Origin: DASZIT01 sp035948855
Lineage (GTDB): Bacteria; Actinomycetota; Acidimicrobiia; Acidimicrobiales; RAAP-2
NCBI GenBank assembly: GCA_035948855.1
Contig: DASZIT010000020.1
Location: 1-33,858 of the forward strand
Direction of reading: 5' to 3'
DNA length: 33,858 nt
Below the pieces are notes generated by a model, which saw nothing but the letters and a program-made list of their open reading frames with translations, ran no database searches and was not told the origin of the DNA. The position numbers were made by a program, and so were the translations under genes. This document shows, one piece after another, positions 14,397 through 22,832 of the stretch; the stretch's first letter is position 1; each line of letters begins with the position of its first letter.

Positions 14397-15950
14397 CTAC
14401 GACCCGGCGGGTACGCCTTCGCTCGCGGTGGCCATCTCCTCGACCCGCCCACCGGGCACCTCGCTCGAGGGTGCCGGCTGGGGGGCGCGGGCGACGGCCG
14501 GGATGATGAAGGTGAGGGCCACCGCCCCGAGGGCGATGAGGGCGCCGACCTCGAAGCCGCGGGCGTAGCCGGCGGTCATCGCCGTCCGGGCCAGCTCGCG
14601 GGTGGCCGTGCGCCCGTGCTCGAGCGAGGCGATCCGGCTGGCCGCCAGGGTGGTGAGCACGGCCAGCCCGACCGAGGCACCGATCTGACGGCTGGTGTTC
14701 ATGACTCCGGAGGCCAGGCCGGCCTCGGCCCGGGGGACTCCCGCGGTGGCGGCCACCGCGATGGGGGTGAAGGCCAGCCCCATCCCCAAGGTGCACATGA
14801 CGCCGCCACCGAAGGCGCTGGTCCAGTAGGTGCCGGTGGCGCTGATGAATGACAGCCAGTACAGCCCGCCGGCCGCCAGCAGGCCACCGGCCACGATGAG
14901 GGGTCGGGGCCCGAACTTGGGCACCAGGCGGCCGGCCAGCGTGGCCCCGATGGCGATGGCCGCCGTCTGCGGTAGGAAGGTCAACCCGGTGACCAGCGGG
15001 CTGTAGCCGAGCACCTGTTGGAGGTAGAGGGTGAGGAAGAACCACATGGCGAACATGGCCGCCCCAACCAGGAACATCACCGCGTTGGCCCCGCTCACCG
15101 CCCGGGATCGGAACAGCCGGAGGGGCATGAGCGGATGGGAGGCCAACCGGCCCTCGATGAGCACGAAGGCGGCCAGCAGGACGGCGGCGATCATCAGGGT
15201 GATGATGGTCTGGGCTGACCCCCAGGGATGCCGGTCGGTGCTGACGATGCCGTAGACCAGGACGATCAGCCCGGTGGTGACCGTCAACGAGCCGGCGATG
15301 TCGAGCCGTTGGCGCTCGCCCTCCGCCCGCGATTCCCTCAGGTAGAAACGGGCCAGCATGAAGGCGGCGATGCCGATGGGGACGTTGACGAACAGGATCC
15401 AGCGCCACGAGAGCAGATCGGTCAGGATCCCACCGAACAGCGCTCCGGCGGCTCCCCCGCCCGCCGCCACCGCCGTCCAGACCCCCAACGCCTTGGCCCG
15501 AGCCCGGGCTTCGGTGAAGGTGAGGGTCAGGATGGTCAGGGTGGCCGGGGACAAGACCGCGCCTCCCACTCCCTGGAGGGCGCGGGCAATGATGAGGGTC
15601 GCCTGGTTCTGGGCAAATCCGCCCAGCAGGCTGGCCCCGGTGAAGAGGACCAAGCCGAGCAGGAAGATGCGCTTCCGCCCGAACAGATCGGCCAGCCGAC
15701 CGCCGAAGAGCAACAAGCCGCCGAAGGTCAACGCGTAGGCGGTCACCACCCACTGCAGGTTGACTTCGGAGAAGCCCAGGGTCTTCTGGATGGAAGGCAG
15801 GGCCACGTTCACGATGGAGACATCCAGGATCACCATGAACTGGGCGAGGCACACCAGGGAGAGAATCAGCCAGTCCGGCGGGCCTTGGCCTTCGTCTCGG
15901 GATGAGGATGCGGAGGGGGCCACGGTGACGTTCTCGTCCATGTTGTCCAT
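14397..15950 (-). CDS. MFS transporter, DHA2 (EmrB/QacA) family
   Basis: 517 residues with about 14 hydrophobic helices, typical of the 14-TMS DHA2 drug:proton antiporters. Helix 1 carries FMVILDVSIVNVALPSI, a DHA2 hallmark; the loop between TM2 and TM3 has the MFS motif A as GGRLADLFGRKR; ALQGVGGAVLSPATL and SWRWILFVNVPIG are also typical. The protein probably exports hydrophobic compounds from the cytoplasmic membrane; the substrate is unknown. Two ATGs near the start compete: 15950 has GAAGGG immediately upstream, while 15941 would be better spaced. It is divergent from a second DHA2 gene across a 317-bp gap and converges with the YjbQ gene. Confidence 0.92.
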   Translation of the reverse strand: MDNMDENVTVAPSASSSRDEGQGPPDWLILSLVCLAQFMVILDVSIVNVALPSIQKTLGFSEVNLQWVVTAYALTFGGLLLFGGRLADLFGRKRIFLLGLVLFTGASLLGGFAQNQATLIIARALQGVGGAVLSPATLTILTLTFTEARARAKALGVWTAVAAGGGAAGALFGGILTDLLSWRWILFVNVPIGIAAFMLARFYLRESRAEGERQRLDIAGSLTVTTGLIVLVYGIVSTDRHPWGSAQTIITLMIAAVLLAAFVLIEGRLASHPLMPLRLFRSRAVSGANAVMFLVGAAMFAMWFFLTLYLQQVLGYSPLVTGLTFLPQTAAIAIGATLAGRLVPKFGPRPLIVAGGLLAAGGLYWLSFISATGTYWTSAFGGGVMCTLGMGLAFTPIAVAATAGVPRAEAGLASGVMNTSRQIGASVGLAVLTTLAASRIASLEHGRTATRELARTAMTAGYARGFEVGALIALGAVALTFIIPAVARAPQPAPSSEVPGGRVEEMATASEGVPAGS

Positions 15951-16267
15951 CCCTTCTTGTCAGAGCGGCATCTTGGCAATGTTCAGAGGACCGATGGTTC
16001 GACCTCTTCAATTACGACGTAGGCGCAACCCGGAATTCGACAGCCTCCGAAGATCGTAGGGGGGAGCCTTCGAGGTTCAGGCGGGCTGACCCGGCTCCGC
16101 GGCCGGACCGCCATCCTCGGCGGCCGGTTGACGCGGTTTTGTCAGGTTGAAGGTCCCAAGATCGGTGGAATGATCGGCGGACCTGGGGCGTTGGCAGTAG
16201 TAGACCTGTCGTAGACCCGGTTTTGTCGCGGTATCGGGCCGACCACCCAGTTACCTGAAGGACTTGC
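15951..16267. other. 317-bp gap between divergent transporter genes
   Basis: No gene was recognised. The gap must hold promoters for both DHA2 transporters. CGGTTTTGTC occurs twice in the same orientation (16134-16143 and 16218-16227), and GTAGACC occurs twice within 20 bp around 16198-16217. These could be regulator half-sites. No clear -35/-10 pair or terminator was seen. Confidence 0.4.
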
Positions 16268-17809
16268 ATGCCTCGGATTCACATCAACCAGAAGATCGCG
16301 GTGAGCGTGGTCTTCGTCTCCGCCATGTTCATGAGCATCATGGACATCACCATCGTCAATGTGGCCCTCCCCAGCATCGGCCGGCAGTTCCATGAGCGGA
16401 CCGCCAGCCTCGATTCGGTGGCGATCGGCTTCCTGGTCAGCCTGGCCGTCTTCATCCCCGCCGCCGGATGGCTGGGGGACCGGTTCGGAATGAAGCGGGT
16501 GCTCCTCACCGCCATCACCATTTTCACCGCCGCCTCGGTACTCTGCGGGACGGCCAACTCCCTCTCCGAGCTGGTCCTCTACCGGGTCATCCAGGGGGTG
16601 GGCGGAGGCATGCTGACCCCGGTGGGGATGGCCATGCTGTTCCGGGCCTTCCCTCCGGCCGAACGGGTGAGGGCCTCGAGCATCCTTACCGTTCCGACCG
16701 CGGTCGCCCCCGCTGTCGGCCCAGTGCTGGGCGGACTGCTGGTCACCGACCTGTCCTGGCGCTGGGTGTTCTTCGTGAACCTCCCCATCGGCATCCTGGC
16801 TTTCCTGTTCGGGCTGGTCTTCCTCGACGAGCAACGGGAGCCATCGGTCGGCCGCTTCGACATCCCCGGTTTCATCCTGGCCGGCTTCGGCTTCGCCCTC
16901 TTGATGTTCGGGATCAGCGACGCCCCGACCCGGGGCTGGGGAAACCCGCTGATCCTCGGAGCCATCGCGGTAGGGGTGGTGATGATCGCGGTGATGATCC
17001 GGGTCGAGCTGCGGACCAAGGCGCCCCTCGTCCACCTCCGGTTGTTCACCAACCGGCTGTTCCGGTCAGCCAGCCTGGTGCTGATCTTGTCGGTGATGGC
17101 CTTCCTCGGGGTGCTGTTCACCGTGCCCCTCTTCTTCCAGCTCGCCCTCGGGCTCTCGGCGCTGCAGTCGGGGTTGAACACCTTCCCCGAGGCCATCGGG
17201 ATCATGATCGGCGCCCAGCTGGCCAGCCGTTTCTTCTACCCCACCATCGGCCCCCGCCGCCTGATCGCGTCCGGGCTGGTCGGGGTGTCGATCTCCATCG
17301 GATTGATGACCCTCATCGGGTTCAGCACCGACCTGTGGTGGATGCGGCTGCTCATGTTCACCTTGGGGCTGTGCATGGCCCAGGTGTTCATCTCCAGTCA
17401 GGCGGCCTCGTTCGCCACCATCTCCCGGGCCGAGACCGGCAACGCCTCGTCCCTGTTCAACAGCGAACGCCAGCTTGGGAGCGCGGTCGGGGTCGCCATC
17501 CTCACCACCGTGCTGGCCCTGATCGGCACCACCCATGTGGTCGGCGGCCACCTCACCGGCAACCTCTGGGCCTACCACGCGGCGTTCCTCACCGCGGCCG
17601 GCATCGCCCTCATTGGCGCCTGCGTCGCCCTCACCATCAAGGACGCCGATGCCGCCAACACCATGGTCCGCCACGACCAGGCCAAGGCCAACGCCCGGGC
17701 GTCCAGCCTGCAGGCCAGCGCCGCCGCCGCCGCCAAGCGGGAGGCCGGGGTTGCGCCCGAACCGCCGGGTGAACCGGCCGATGCACCCACGCTGACCCCG
17801 ACCAGCTGA
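16268..17809 (+). CDS. MFS transporter, DHA2 (EmrB/QacA) family
   Basis: 513 residues with about 14 predicted membrane helices. Helix 1 has MSIMDITIVNVALPSIGRQF; motif A appears as GWLGDRFGMKRV; VIQGVGGGMLTPVGMAML and SWRWVFFVNLPIG follow, all DHA2 features. It ends in a hydrophilic tail of about 50 residues rich in Ala, Lys, Arg and Pro, unlike its divergent neighbour. The ATG at 16268 has GAAGGA about seven bases upstream. It is not a recent duplicate of the gene at 14397-15950, because identity is confined to family motifs. Substrate unknown. The gene for Pgi starts 91 bp downstream on the same strand. Confidence 0.92.
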   Translation: MPRIHINQKIAVSVVFVSAMFMSIMDITIVNVALPSIGRQFHERTASLDSVAIGFLVSLAVFIPAAGWLGDRFGMKRVLLTAITIFTAASVLCGTANSLSELVLYRVIQGVGGGMLTPVGMAMLFRAFPPAERVRASSILTVPTAVAPAVGPVLGGLLVTDLSWRWVFFVNLPIGILAFLFGLVFLDEQREPSVGRFDIPGFILAGFGFALLMFGISDAPTRGWGNPLILGAIAVGVVMIAVMIRVELRTKAPLVHLRLFTNRLFRSASLVLILSVMAFLGVLFTVPLFFQLALGLSALQSGLNTFPEAIGIMIGAQLASRFFYPTIGPRRLIASGLVGVSISIGLMTLIGFSTDLWWMRLLMFTLGLCMAQVFISSQAASFATISRAETGNASSLFNSERQLGSAVGVAILTTVLALIGTTHVVGGHLTGNLWAYHAAFLTAAGIALIGACVALTIKDADAANTMVRHDQAKANARASSLQASAAAAAKREAGVAPEPPGEPADAPTLTPTS

Positions 17810-17900
17810 GCCGGCTGCCGGGTCGGTTTCGCCCGCAGTACGGTGCGGAGAGCACCCGGAATCCCGGGCCTGTCCGATCGCAACGGGAACGGAGGCCGAC

Positions 17901-19553
17901 ATGTCGGCAGTAGCAGTTGAGGACATCACCGCAACCCCGGAGTGGCGGCTCCTGGCCGATCATTTCGACAAGCACCGTGACGAGACCCTCCGCCACCTGT
18001 TCGCCGCCGATCCCGAGCGGGGGACGCGGATGGCGGCGAGCGCCGCCGATCTCCGGCTCGACTATTCGAAGCACCGGGCCACCGACGAGACCCTGGCGGC
18101 GCTGATGGCGGTGGCTCGGGCCGCCGGGGTGGAAGAACGACGCGACGCGATGTTCGCCGGCCAGCACATCAACACCACTGAGGACCGGGCCGTCCTCCAC
18201 GTGGCCCTCCGGATGCCGAGAGACGCCCAACTGACGGTGGACGGCGAGGATGTGGTCGCCGAGGTCCACCAGGTGCTCGACCGGATGGGCGAGGTGGCCC
18301 GACGCATCCGGTCGGGGGAGTGGGCCGGCCACACCGGGCAGCGGATTTCGGCGGTGGTCAACATCGGGATCGGCGGATCCGACCTCGGCCCGGCCATGGC
18401 CCACGAGGCGTTGTTCGACTACGCCACCCCGGACATCACCTGCCGGTTCGTCTCCAATATCGATCCGGTCGACCTCTACAACAAGACCCACGACCTCGAT
18501 CCGGCCGGGACCCTGTTCGTGGTCAGCTCCAAGACGTTCACCACCCTGGAGACCCTGACCAATGCCGCCGCCGCCCGGGACTGGTTGCTCGCCGGATTGG
18601 GCGCCGGCAAGGAGGCGGTGGCCAAGCACTTCGTGGCCGTCTCCACCAACGAGCCGGGGGTCACCGAGTTCGGCATCGACCCGGCCAACATGTTCGGATT
18701 CTGGGACTGGGTCGGCGGTCGCTATTCCTACGATTCGGCCATCGGCTTCTCCCTGATGGTGGCCATCGGCCCGGAGGCGTTTGCCGAGATGCTGGCCGGT
18801 TTCCACGCCGTCGACCAGCACTTCCTCACCACCCCGCTCGAGGCCAACCTGCCGGTCATCCAGGGGATGCTCAACGTCTGGTACAACAATTTCTTCGGGG
18901 CCCAGACCCATGCGGTGCTGCCCTACAACCAGCGGCTGGCCCGGTTCCCGGCCTATCTGCAGCAGCTGACCATGGAGTCGAACGGCAAGTCGGTCAAGCG
19001 GGACGGCTCACCGGTCACCGGTCAGACCGGGGAGATCTTCTGGGGGGAGCCGGGAACCAACGGGCAGCACGCCTTCTACCAACTGATCCACCAGGGCACC
19101 AAGCTCATCCCCTGCGACTTCATCGGATTCGTCAACTCCACCCATGAGACCGGCGACCAGCAGGACCTGCTGATGGCCAACTGCTTCGCCCAGTCGAAGG
19201 TACTGGCCTTCGGGCGCACCGCCGAGGAGGTGGCCGCCGACGGGACCCCGCCGGAGCTGGTACCCCACAAGGTGATGCCCGGCAACCGCCCGAGCTCGAC
19301 CATCGTCGCCCCCAAGCTGACCCCGTCGGTGCTCGGCCAACTGGTGGCGCTCTACGAGCACACCGTGTTCACCGAGGGGGTCATCTGGGGGATCGACTCG
19401 TTCGACCAGTGGGGAGTCGAGCTGGGCAAGGTGATGGCCAAACAATTGGCCCCGGCCCTCGTCGACCGCGCCGAGCCGGATCTCTCCGACCAGGACGCCT
19501 CCACCGCCGACCTGGTGCGCCACTACCGGTCGCTGCGGATCCGCACCCAGTAG
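17901..19553 (+). CDS. pgi: glucose-6-phosphate isomerase
   Basis: 550 residues, the usual length for Pgi, which interconverts glucose 6-phosphate and fructose 6-phosphate in glycolysis and gluconeogenesis in the cytoplasm. Signatures: NIGIGGSDLGP (phosphate loop), SSKTFTTLET, WDWVGGRYSYDSAIG at about 268-282 (Pgi signature 1), GEPGTNGQHAFYQ with the catalytic Glu383, a nearby His415 in the position of the ring-opening histidine, and FDQWGVELGK (signature 2) near the C-terminus with the conserved Lys. The ATG at 17901 follows GGAGG with a short spacer. It is probably transcribed alone or with the upstream transporter, and converges with an alpha/beta hydrolase gene. Confidence 0.97.
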   Translation: MSAVAVEDITATPEWRLLADHFDKHRDETLRHLFAADPERGTRMAASAADLRLDYSKHRATDETLAALMAVARAAGVEERRDAMFAGQHINTTEDRAVLHVALRMPRDAQLTVDGEDVVAEVHQVLDRMGEVARRIRSGEWAGHTGQRISAVVNIGIGGSDLGPAMAHEALFDYATPDITCRFVSNIDPVDLYNKTHDLDPAGTLFVVSSKTFTTLETLTNAAAARDWLLAGLGAGKEAVAKHFVAVSTNEPGVTEFGIDPANMFGFWDWVGGRYSYDSAIGFSLMVAIGPEAFAEMLAGFHAVDQHFLTTPLEANLPVIQGMLNVWYNNFFGAQTHAVLPYNQRLARFPAYLQQLTMESNGKSVKRDGSPVTGQTGEIFWGEPGTNGQHAFYQLIHQGTKLIPCDFIGFVNSTHETGDQQDLLMANCFAQSKVLAFGRTAEEVAADGTPPELVPHKVMPGNRPSSTIVAPKLTPSVLGQLVALYEHTVFTEGVIWGIDSFDQWGVELGKVMAKQLAPALVDRAEPDLSDQDASTADLVRHYRSLRIRTQ

Positions 19554-19643
19554 CACTGCTCAGGCGACTCCGTCGGCTCCCGTCACCGTCCGGGTGGCCT
19601 CGGCTTCAGGGGTGACCTGGTCCCCATGACTGGGTCCGACCAC

Positions 19644-20339
19644 TCAGCCGTTGATCGCGCTCTCGGCCATCTGGATGATCTGCACCACTTCCTTGGGGTG
19701 CGACACCATCGACACGTGGCTGGCGGGAACCTCGACGACAGTGGCGCCCATCCGCTGCGCGAACATGCGCTCCACCTCCGGCGGGATCGCCTGGTCCTCG
19801 CTGGAGACCAGGTACCACGATGGCAGCGACTTCCAAGCCGGCACCCCCATCACCTCGGCAAAGGCGCTCGACGCCAACGGCTGCTGGACCGCGAACATCA
19901 CCTTGGATCTGGTCGGGTCCACATCCGCAGCAAAGTGGTTCGTAAAGTCCTCCTCAGAAAGCCAAACGAAACCCTGGCCGTCAACGATCTGGTGCTCCAG
20001 TGCCGGGGTTACCGGGCCTTGGGAGAGGAGAGCACCGAGCGACTCGCCCTCGTCCAGTCCGAAGGCGGCGATGTAGACCAGCGCCGCCACGTTCGAGGTG
20101 TCGGAGCCGAGCGCGGTCATTACCTGACCGCCATAGGAGTGACCGGCCACGATGGTCGGGCCGTCCTGCAATGCGAGCACCTGACGCAGGCGAGCCACGT
20201 CGTCGGCCAGGGACGTCAGGGGGAACTGGGGGGCAGTGACCTTGTACCCGTCGGTTTGCAACTGTTCGACGACCCCGCTCCAGCTGGAGCCGTCGGCCCA
20301 CGCGCCGTGGACGAGGACGATATTCGGGAGAACACTCAT
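19644..20339 (-). CDS. alpha/beta-fold hydrolase (small esterase type)
   Basis: 231 residues starting at the ATG at 20339, which has GGAG eight bases upstream. Motifs: LVHGAWADGSSW near the start, the nucleophile elbow GHSYGG with Ser68, Asp182 in SSEDQAI, and His208 in ASHVSMVSHP, a complete Ser-Asp-His triad. This is the compact cap-poor class found in many annotated esterases. It is cytoplasmic, with no signal peptide. It lies downstream of the HxlR regulator in the same direction with 120 bp between, and has its own likely promoter in that gap. The promoter overlaps a palindrome-like motif also found at the SDR gene at 32 kb. Confidence 0.9.
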   Translation of the reverse strand: MSVLPNIVLVHGAWADGSSWSGVVEQLQTDGYKVTAPQFPLTSLADDVARLRQVLALQDGPTIVAGHSYGGQVMTALGSDTSNVAALVYIAAFGLDEGESLGALLSQGPVTPALEHQIVDGQGFVWLSEEDFTNHFAADVDPTRSKVMFAVQQPLASSAFAEVMGVPAWKSLPSWYLVSSEDQAIPPEVERMFAQRMGATVVEVPASHVSMVSHPKEVVQIIQMAESAING

Positions 20340-20386
20340 GGCAGCCACTCCTTCGGTACCGGGTCCGGGATTAGACCTCACTCTGC

Positions 20387-20415
20387 GTTTTATCATGCAA
20401 CCCAGCGTTAGACAA
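20387..20415 (-). promoter_or_regulatory. candidate promoter of the alpha/beta hydrolase, overlapping an operator-like motif
   Basis: On the minus strand TTGTCT (20415-20410), a 17-bp spacer and TAAAAC (20392-20387) form a plausible sigma-70-type promoter, with four of six consensus bases in each box, 48 bp before the ATG. TTTTATCATGCAA (20388-20400, plus strand) overlaps the -10 box. It differs at two of 13 positions from the palindrome TTGCATCATGCAA at 32099-32111, suggesting one regulator for both. Confidence 0.45.
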
Positions 20416-20459
20416 CCCCGAATTCTCAGCTGTACGGCGGGAGCGGCGGGGCGGCGCGG

Positions 20460-20942
20460 CTACTGCTTGCGGGCAAGGACCTGCCAGGTGTCGGCCGCCG
20501 GGTCCCGCCCGGGACCGGCCACGAACTCCGCCTCCTGGATGGGTACGGCTTTCGTCCCAACTGGCACCAGCGCGGCGACCAGGCGCTTCTTGTCCCCCTT
20601 CCGGCGGGCGAGTGTCGGAGGCTTGTCGCACAGGTAAGTGTCACCCCACTGGCGAAGCCCGATGAGCGTCACATGGAGGTCGAGCCCCTTCTTGGTCAGC
20701 CGGTAGTCGAAGCGGTCTCCGCGGTCGCCGTAGGACACCTTCTCGAGGATTCCCGCCTCCACCAGCTTCTCCAGACGATCGGCCAAGACATTTCTGGCGA
20801 TTCCGAGGCTCTCTTGGAACTCGTCGAATCGGTGAAGGCCAAGAAATACGTCCCGGATGATGAGTAGCGTCCAGCGCTCGCCCACGATCTCGAGGGCGCT
20901 GGCGATCGAACAGTTCTGGCCTTCGTATTCGTTCTTGAGCAT
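20460..20942 (-). CDS. HxlR-family transcriptional regulator
   Basis: 160 residues. The N-terminal part is a winged helix-turn-helix of the HxlR type: NCSIASALEIVGERWTLLIIRD at about 10-31, then FDEFQESLGIARNVLADRLEKL, and the wing with LEKVSYGDRGDRFDYRLTKKG. A conserved cysteine (Cys11) sits where thiol-sensing HxlR proteins such as HypR and YodB have their redox cysteine, so electrophile or oxidant sensing is possible (inference). The C-terminal 60 residues are longer than in minimal members. The ATG at 20942 has no strong ribosome site. An inverted repeat immediately upstream may allow autoregulation. It precedes the alpha/beta hydrolase in the same direction. Confidence 0.92.
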   Translation of the reverse strand: MLKNEYEGQNCSIASALEIVGERWTLLIIRDVFLGLHRFDEFQESLGIARNVLADRLEKLVEAGILEKVSYGDRGDRFDYRLTKKGLDLHVTLIGLRQWGDTYLCDKPPTLARRKGDKKRLVAALVPVGTKAVPIQEAEFVAGPGRDPAADTWQVLARKQ

Positions 20943-20946
20943 GGCC

Positions 20947-20975
20947 CGTCACAATACCTCAAGGGTTGTGTGACG
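20947..20975. promoter_or_regulatory. inverted repeat just before the HxlR start, candidate autoregulatory operator
   Basis: CGTCACA at 20947-20953 and TGTGACG at 20969-20975 are exact complements separated by 15 bp, and begin 5 bp upstream of the HxlR ATG. A TATTGT box on the minus strand lies between the arms. HxlR regulators commonly bind such sites next to their own gene, but the arm distance is larger than usual and no binding is known. Confidence 0.35.
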
Positions 20976-21072
20976 CGACTCACCTTGGTGGTAAGAGCGG
21001 TGCAACCGGTGATGCGTGGGCCGGGGTTGATCGCGGATGTCGTGCCCCGCCGACCGCGCCATGCATCGTCGG

Positions 21073-22020
21073 TCAGGCGGAGGCGAGGTCCTTCCAGAGA
21101 GCGATGTAGTTGGGATAGGTGATCCCGGGGGTGACGTAGCCGGCCTGCTCCAACTCGGCGTAGTACTTCGGGAGATTCCGGAACGGGACGCCCATGTCGA
21201 CGTGGTGAGCCAAGTGCCACCCGGTGTTGTAGGGGACGATCCAGAACCGGGCCAACCACGACTGGCGCACATTGTGGGTGGTGACCCGACGGTCCTCGCC
21301 CTCCTCCATGCCGCCGTGTTCGGCGATGGCCCGCAGCCGGTTGATCACCCGCCACTGGGTCATCCACGGCGCCAGCCAGAACGCCGGGTAGATCCACCAC
21401 CGGCCGGTGGCCGCCCAGGCGACGGCCCACAGCCCGACCTGGGTGCCGATGATCGGGAGGGATATCTTCCGGTAGGCCGGCACCTTGACCGATTTGAACA
21501 GCGGATAGAGGTTCTTCCACCCGGAGATGCCGACCGCGTCGCGCACCAGCCGCCGGGCCAAGGTGCGGTGATCGCACCGGTAGCCGCCGTAGTAGGCCAT
21601 GTCCGGCTCTTCCGGCCCGAACTCGTGGCGGTGGTGGGCGAAGTGGCCCCGCCGGTAGATCTGGATGGGGACCAGCGCCGGATAGGCGATGATCCAGGTC
21701 CCGACCCAGTCGTTGACCCGCTTGTTGGAGAAAAGCAGCTTGTGGGCCGCCTCGTGCATGAGGATGGCGAACCGGGCGTGGATCGGGCCCATCAGCACGA
21801 ACACCGCCAGGTAGAGGAACGGGTTGTTGATCCACACCGCCACCCCGATCATCGCCACCACCCACGCCCACAGGCCGATCACCGTGAGGGCGTTGCGGAA
21901 ATCGCTGATCTTCCGGAGCTCCTGGCGCAGGTCCGGGCGGCACATTCCATTGGCCAGCAGCCGGTCGGTGGGCAGGACTGACGGCCGCACGGCGACATCG
22001 GGCACGATGGTGGCTGCCAT
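21073..22020 (-). CDS. membrane fatty-acid desaturase
   Basis: 315 residues from the ATG at 22020; an ATG nine bases earlier (22029) would give 318. The three histidine boxes of the di-iron desaturases are present: HEAAH (89-93), HFAHH (126-130) and HLAHH near residue 268, with an extra HRHE next to box two. Hydrophobic stretches at about 45-82 and in the middle suggest four membrane passes. Such enzymes introduce a double bond into an acyl chain (or hydroxylate or cleave a related lipid) using O2 and an electron donor not encoded beside it. A promoter-like TTGATC-N17-TAATAT ends 7 bp before 22020, so the message may be leaderless. It is divergent from a PaaX-family regulator. Confidence 0.88.
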   Translation of the reverse strand: MAATIVPDVAVRPSVLPTDRLLANGMCRPDLRQELRKISDFRNALTVIGLWAWVVAMIGVAVWINNPFLYLAVFVLMGPIHARFAILMHEAAHKLLFSNKRVNDWVGTWIIAYPALVPIQIYRRGHFAHHRHEFGPEEPDMAYYGGYRCDHRTLARRLVRDAVGISGWKNLYPLFKSVKVPAYRKISLPIIGTQVGLWAVAWAATGRWWIYPAFWLAPWMTQWRVINRLRAIAEHGGMEEGEDRRVTTHNVRQSWLARFWIVPYNTGWHLAHHVDMGVPFRNLPKYYAELEQAGYVTPGITYPNYIALWKDLASA

Positions 22021-22027
22021 GGGTCTC

Positions 22028-22056
22028 ATATTACAATGAAAAAACAGATGGATCAA
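22028..22056 (-). promoter_or_regulatory. candidate desaturase promoter lying inside the divergent regulator's first codons
   Basis: Read leftward, TTGATC (22056-22051), a 17-bp spacer and TAATAT (22033-22028) resemble a sigma-70 promoter with four of six matches per box. The -10 box ends seven bases before the ATG at 22020, so transcription would begin at or next to the start codon. The -35 box lies in codons 6-7 of the PaaX-family gene if that gene starts at 22036. Confidence 0.5.
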
Positions 22057-22800
22057 GAGCGTAATGCCCCACTGACGGCCCGATCGGTCCTGGCCAGCAC
22101 CTTGTTGGGGGTGGCCCCCCCGGAGTTGCCCGTCGCCTACTTGGTCCATGTGGCTGGTCTGTTCGGGATCAACGACAACCGGGCCCGGGTGGCCCTGAGC
22201 CGGATGGTGGCCTCGGGTGAAGCGACCACCAACGGCACCGGTCGGTACCGGCTGGCCGGTCGTCTCCTCGATCGACAGGCGCGACAGCTGGCCAGCCGGG
22301 CCGGACACACCCAGGTCTGGTCGGGGGAGTGGCAGGTGGTGGTGGTGACCACCTCGGGCAGCTCGGCCGAGATCCGGTCCAAACGCCGCAACGCCTTGCG
22401 CTTCGCCCGGTTGGGGGAGCTGCGCGAGGGGGTGTGGATGCGTCCCGACAACCTCGAGGTTCGTCTCGATCCGGAGGTTGGGCGGGATTCCACCGGGTTG
22501 GTGGCCCGACCCGCAGACGACCCCCAGGCCTTGGCCGGCCGGCTCTGGGACATAGAGGGGTGGGGACATCGGGCCCGCCGGCTCATGCAAACGATGGGGG
22601 ACCAACCCACCCGGGCGCCCGCCGATCTGGCGCCCGGCTTCGAGCTGTCGGCCTCGGTCCTCCGCCACTTGCAAGCCGATCCCCTACTGCCCGCCGAGCT
22701 GTTGCCGGCCGGCTGGCCGGGGGCCGGGCTGAGGGAGCAGTATGACGGCTGGGACGCCGGCTATCGCTCGGTCCTCGAGAAGTGGAGCCGTACCGGCTGA
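22036..22800 (+). CDS. PaaX-family transcriptional regulator
   Basis: 254 residues. The N-terminal third has the winged-helix of this family: LFGINDNRARVALSRMVASGEA, then GRYRLAGRLLDRQ. The central part (WSGEWQVVVVTTSG, then LRFARLGELREGVWMRPDNL) and the C-terminal DPLLPAELLPAGWPGAGLR with YDGWDAGYRSVLEKW are the typical PaaX C-terminal signatures. The founding PaaX represses phenylacetate genes on sensing phenylacetyl-CoA; the ligand here is unknown, possibly an acyl-CoA given the neighbours. The ATG at 22036 lacks a ribosome site and lies 6 bp from the first desaturase ATG; ATG 22048 is an alternative. The SDR gene follows 32 bp downstream. Confidence 0.88.
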   Translation: MKKQMDQERNAPLTARSVLASTLLGVAPPELPVAYLVHVAGLFGINDNRARVALSRMVASGEATTNGTGRYRLAGRLLDRQARQLASRAGHTQVWSGEWQVVVVTTSGSSAEIRSKRRNALRFARLGELREGVWMRPDNLEVRLDPEVGRDSTGLVARPADDPQALAGRLWDIEGWGHRARRLMQTMGDQPTRAPADLAPGFELSASVLRHLQADPLLPAELLPAGWPGAGLREQYDGWDAGYRSVLEKWSRTG

Positions 22801-22832
22801 TAGCGGTTGGTCGACGAATGACAAGGAGACAC

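Noticed and set aside
19155..19163. Pgi with a lost catalytic histidine (Gln-Gln where many Pgis have His-His)
   Set aside because: By comparison with remembered E. coli and human sequences, the ring-opening histidine lies a few residues earlier, and a histidine (His415) is present there. The Gln pair is probably neutral.
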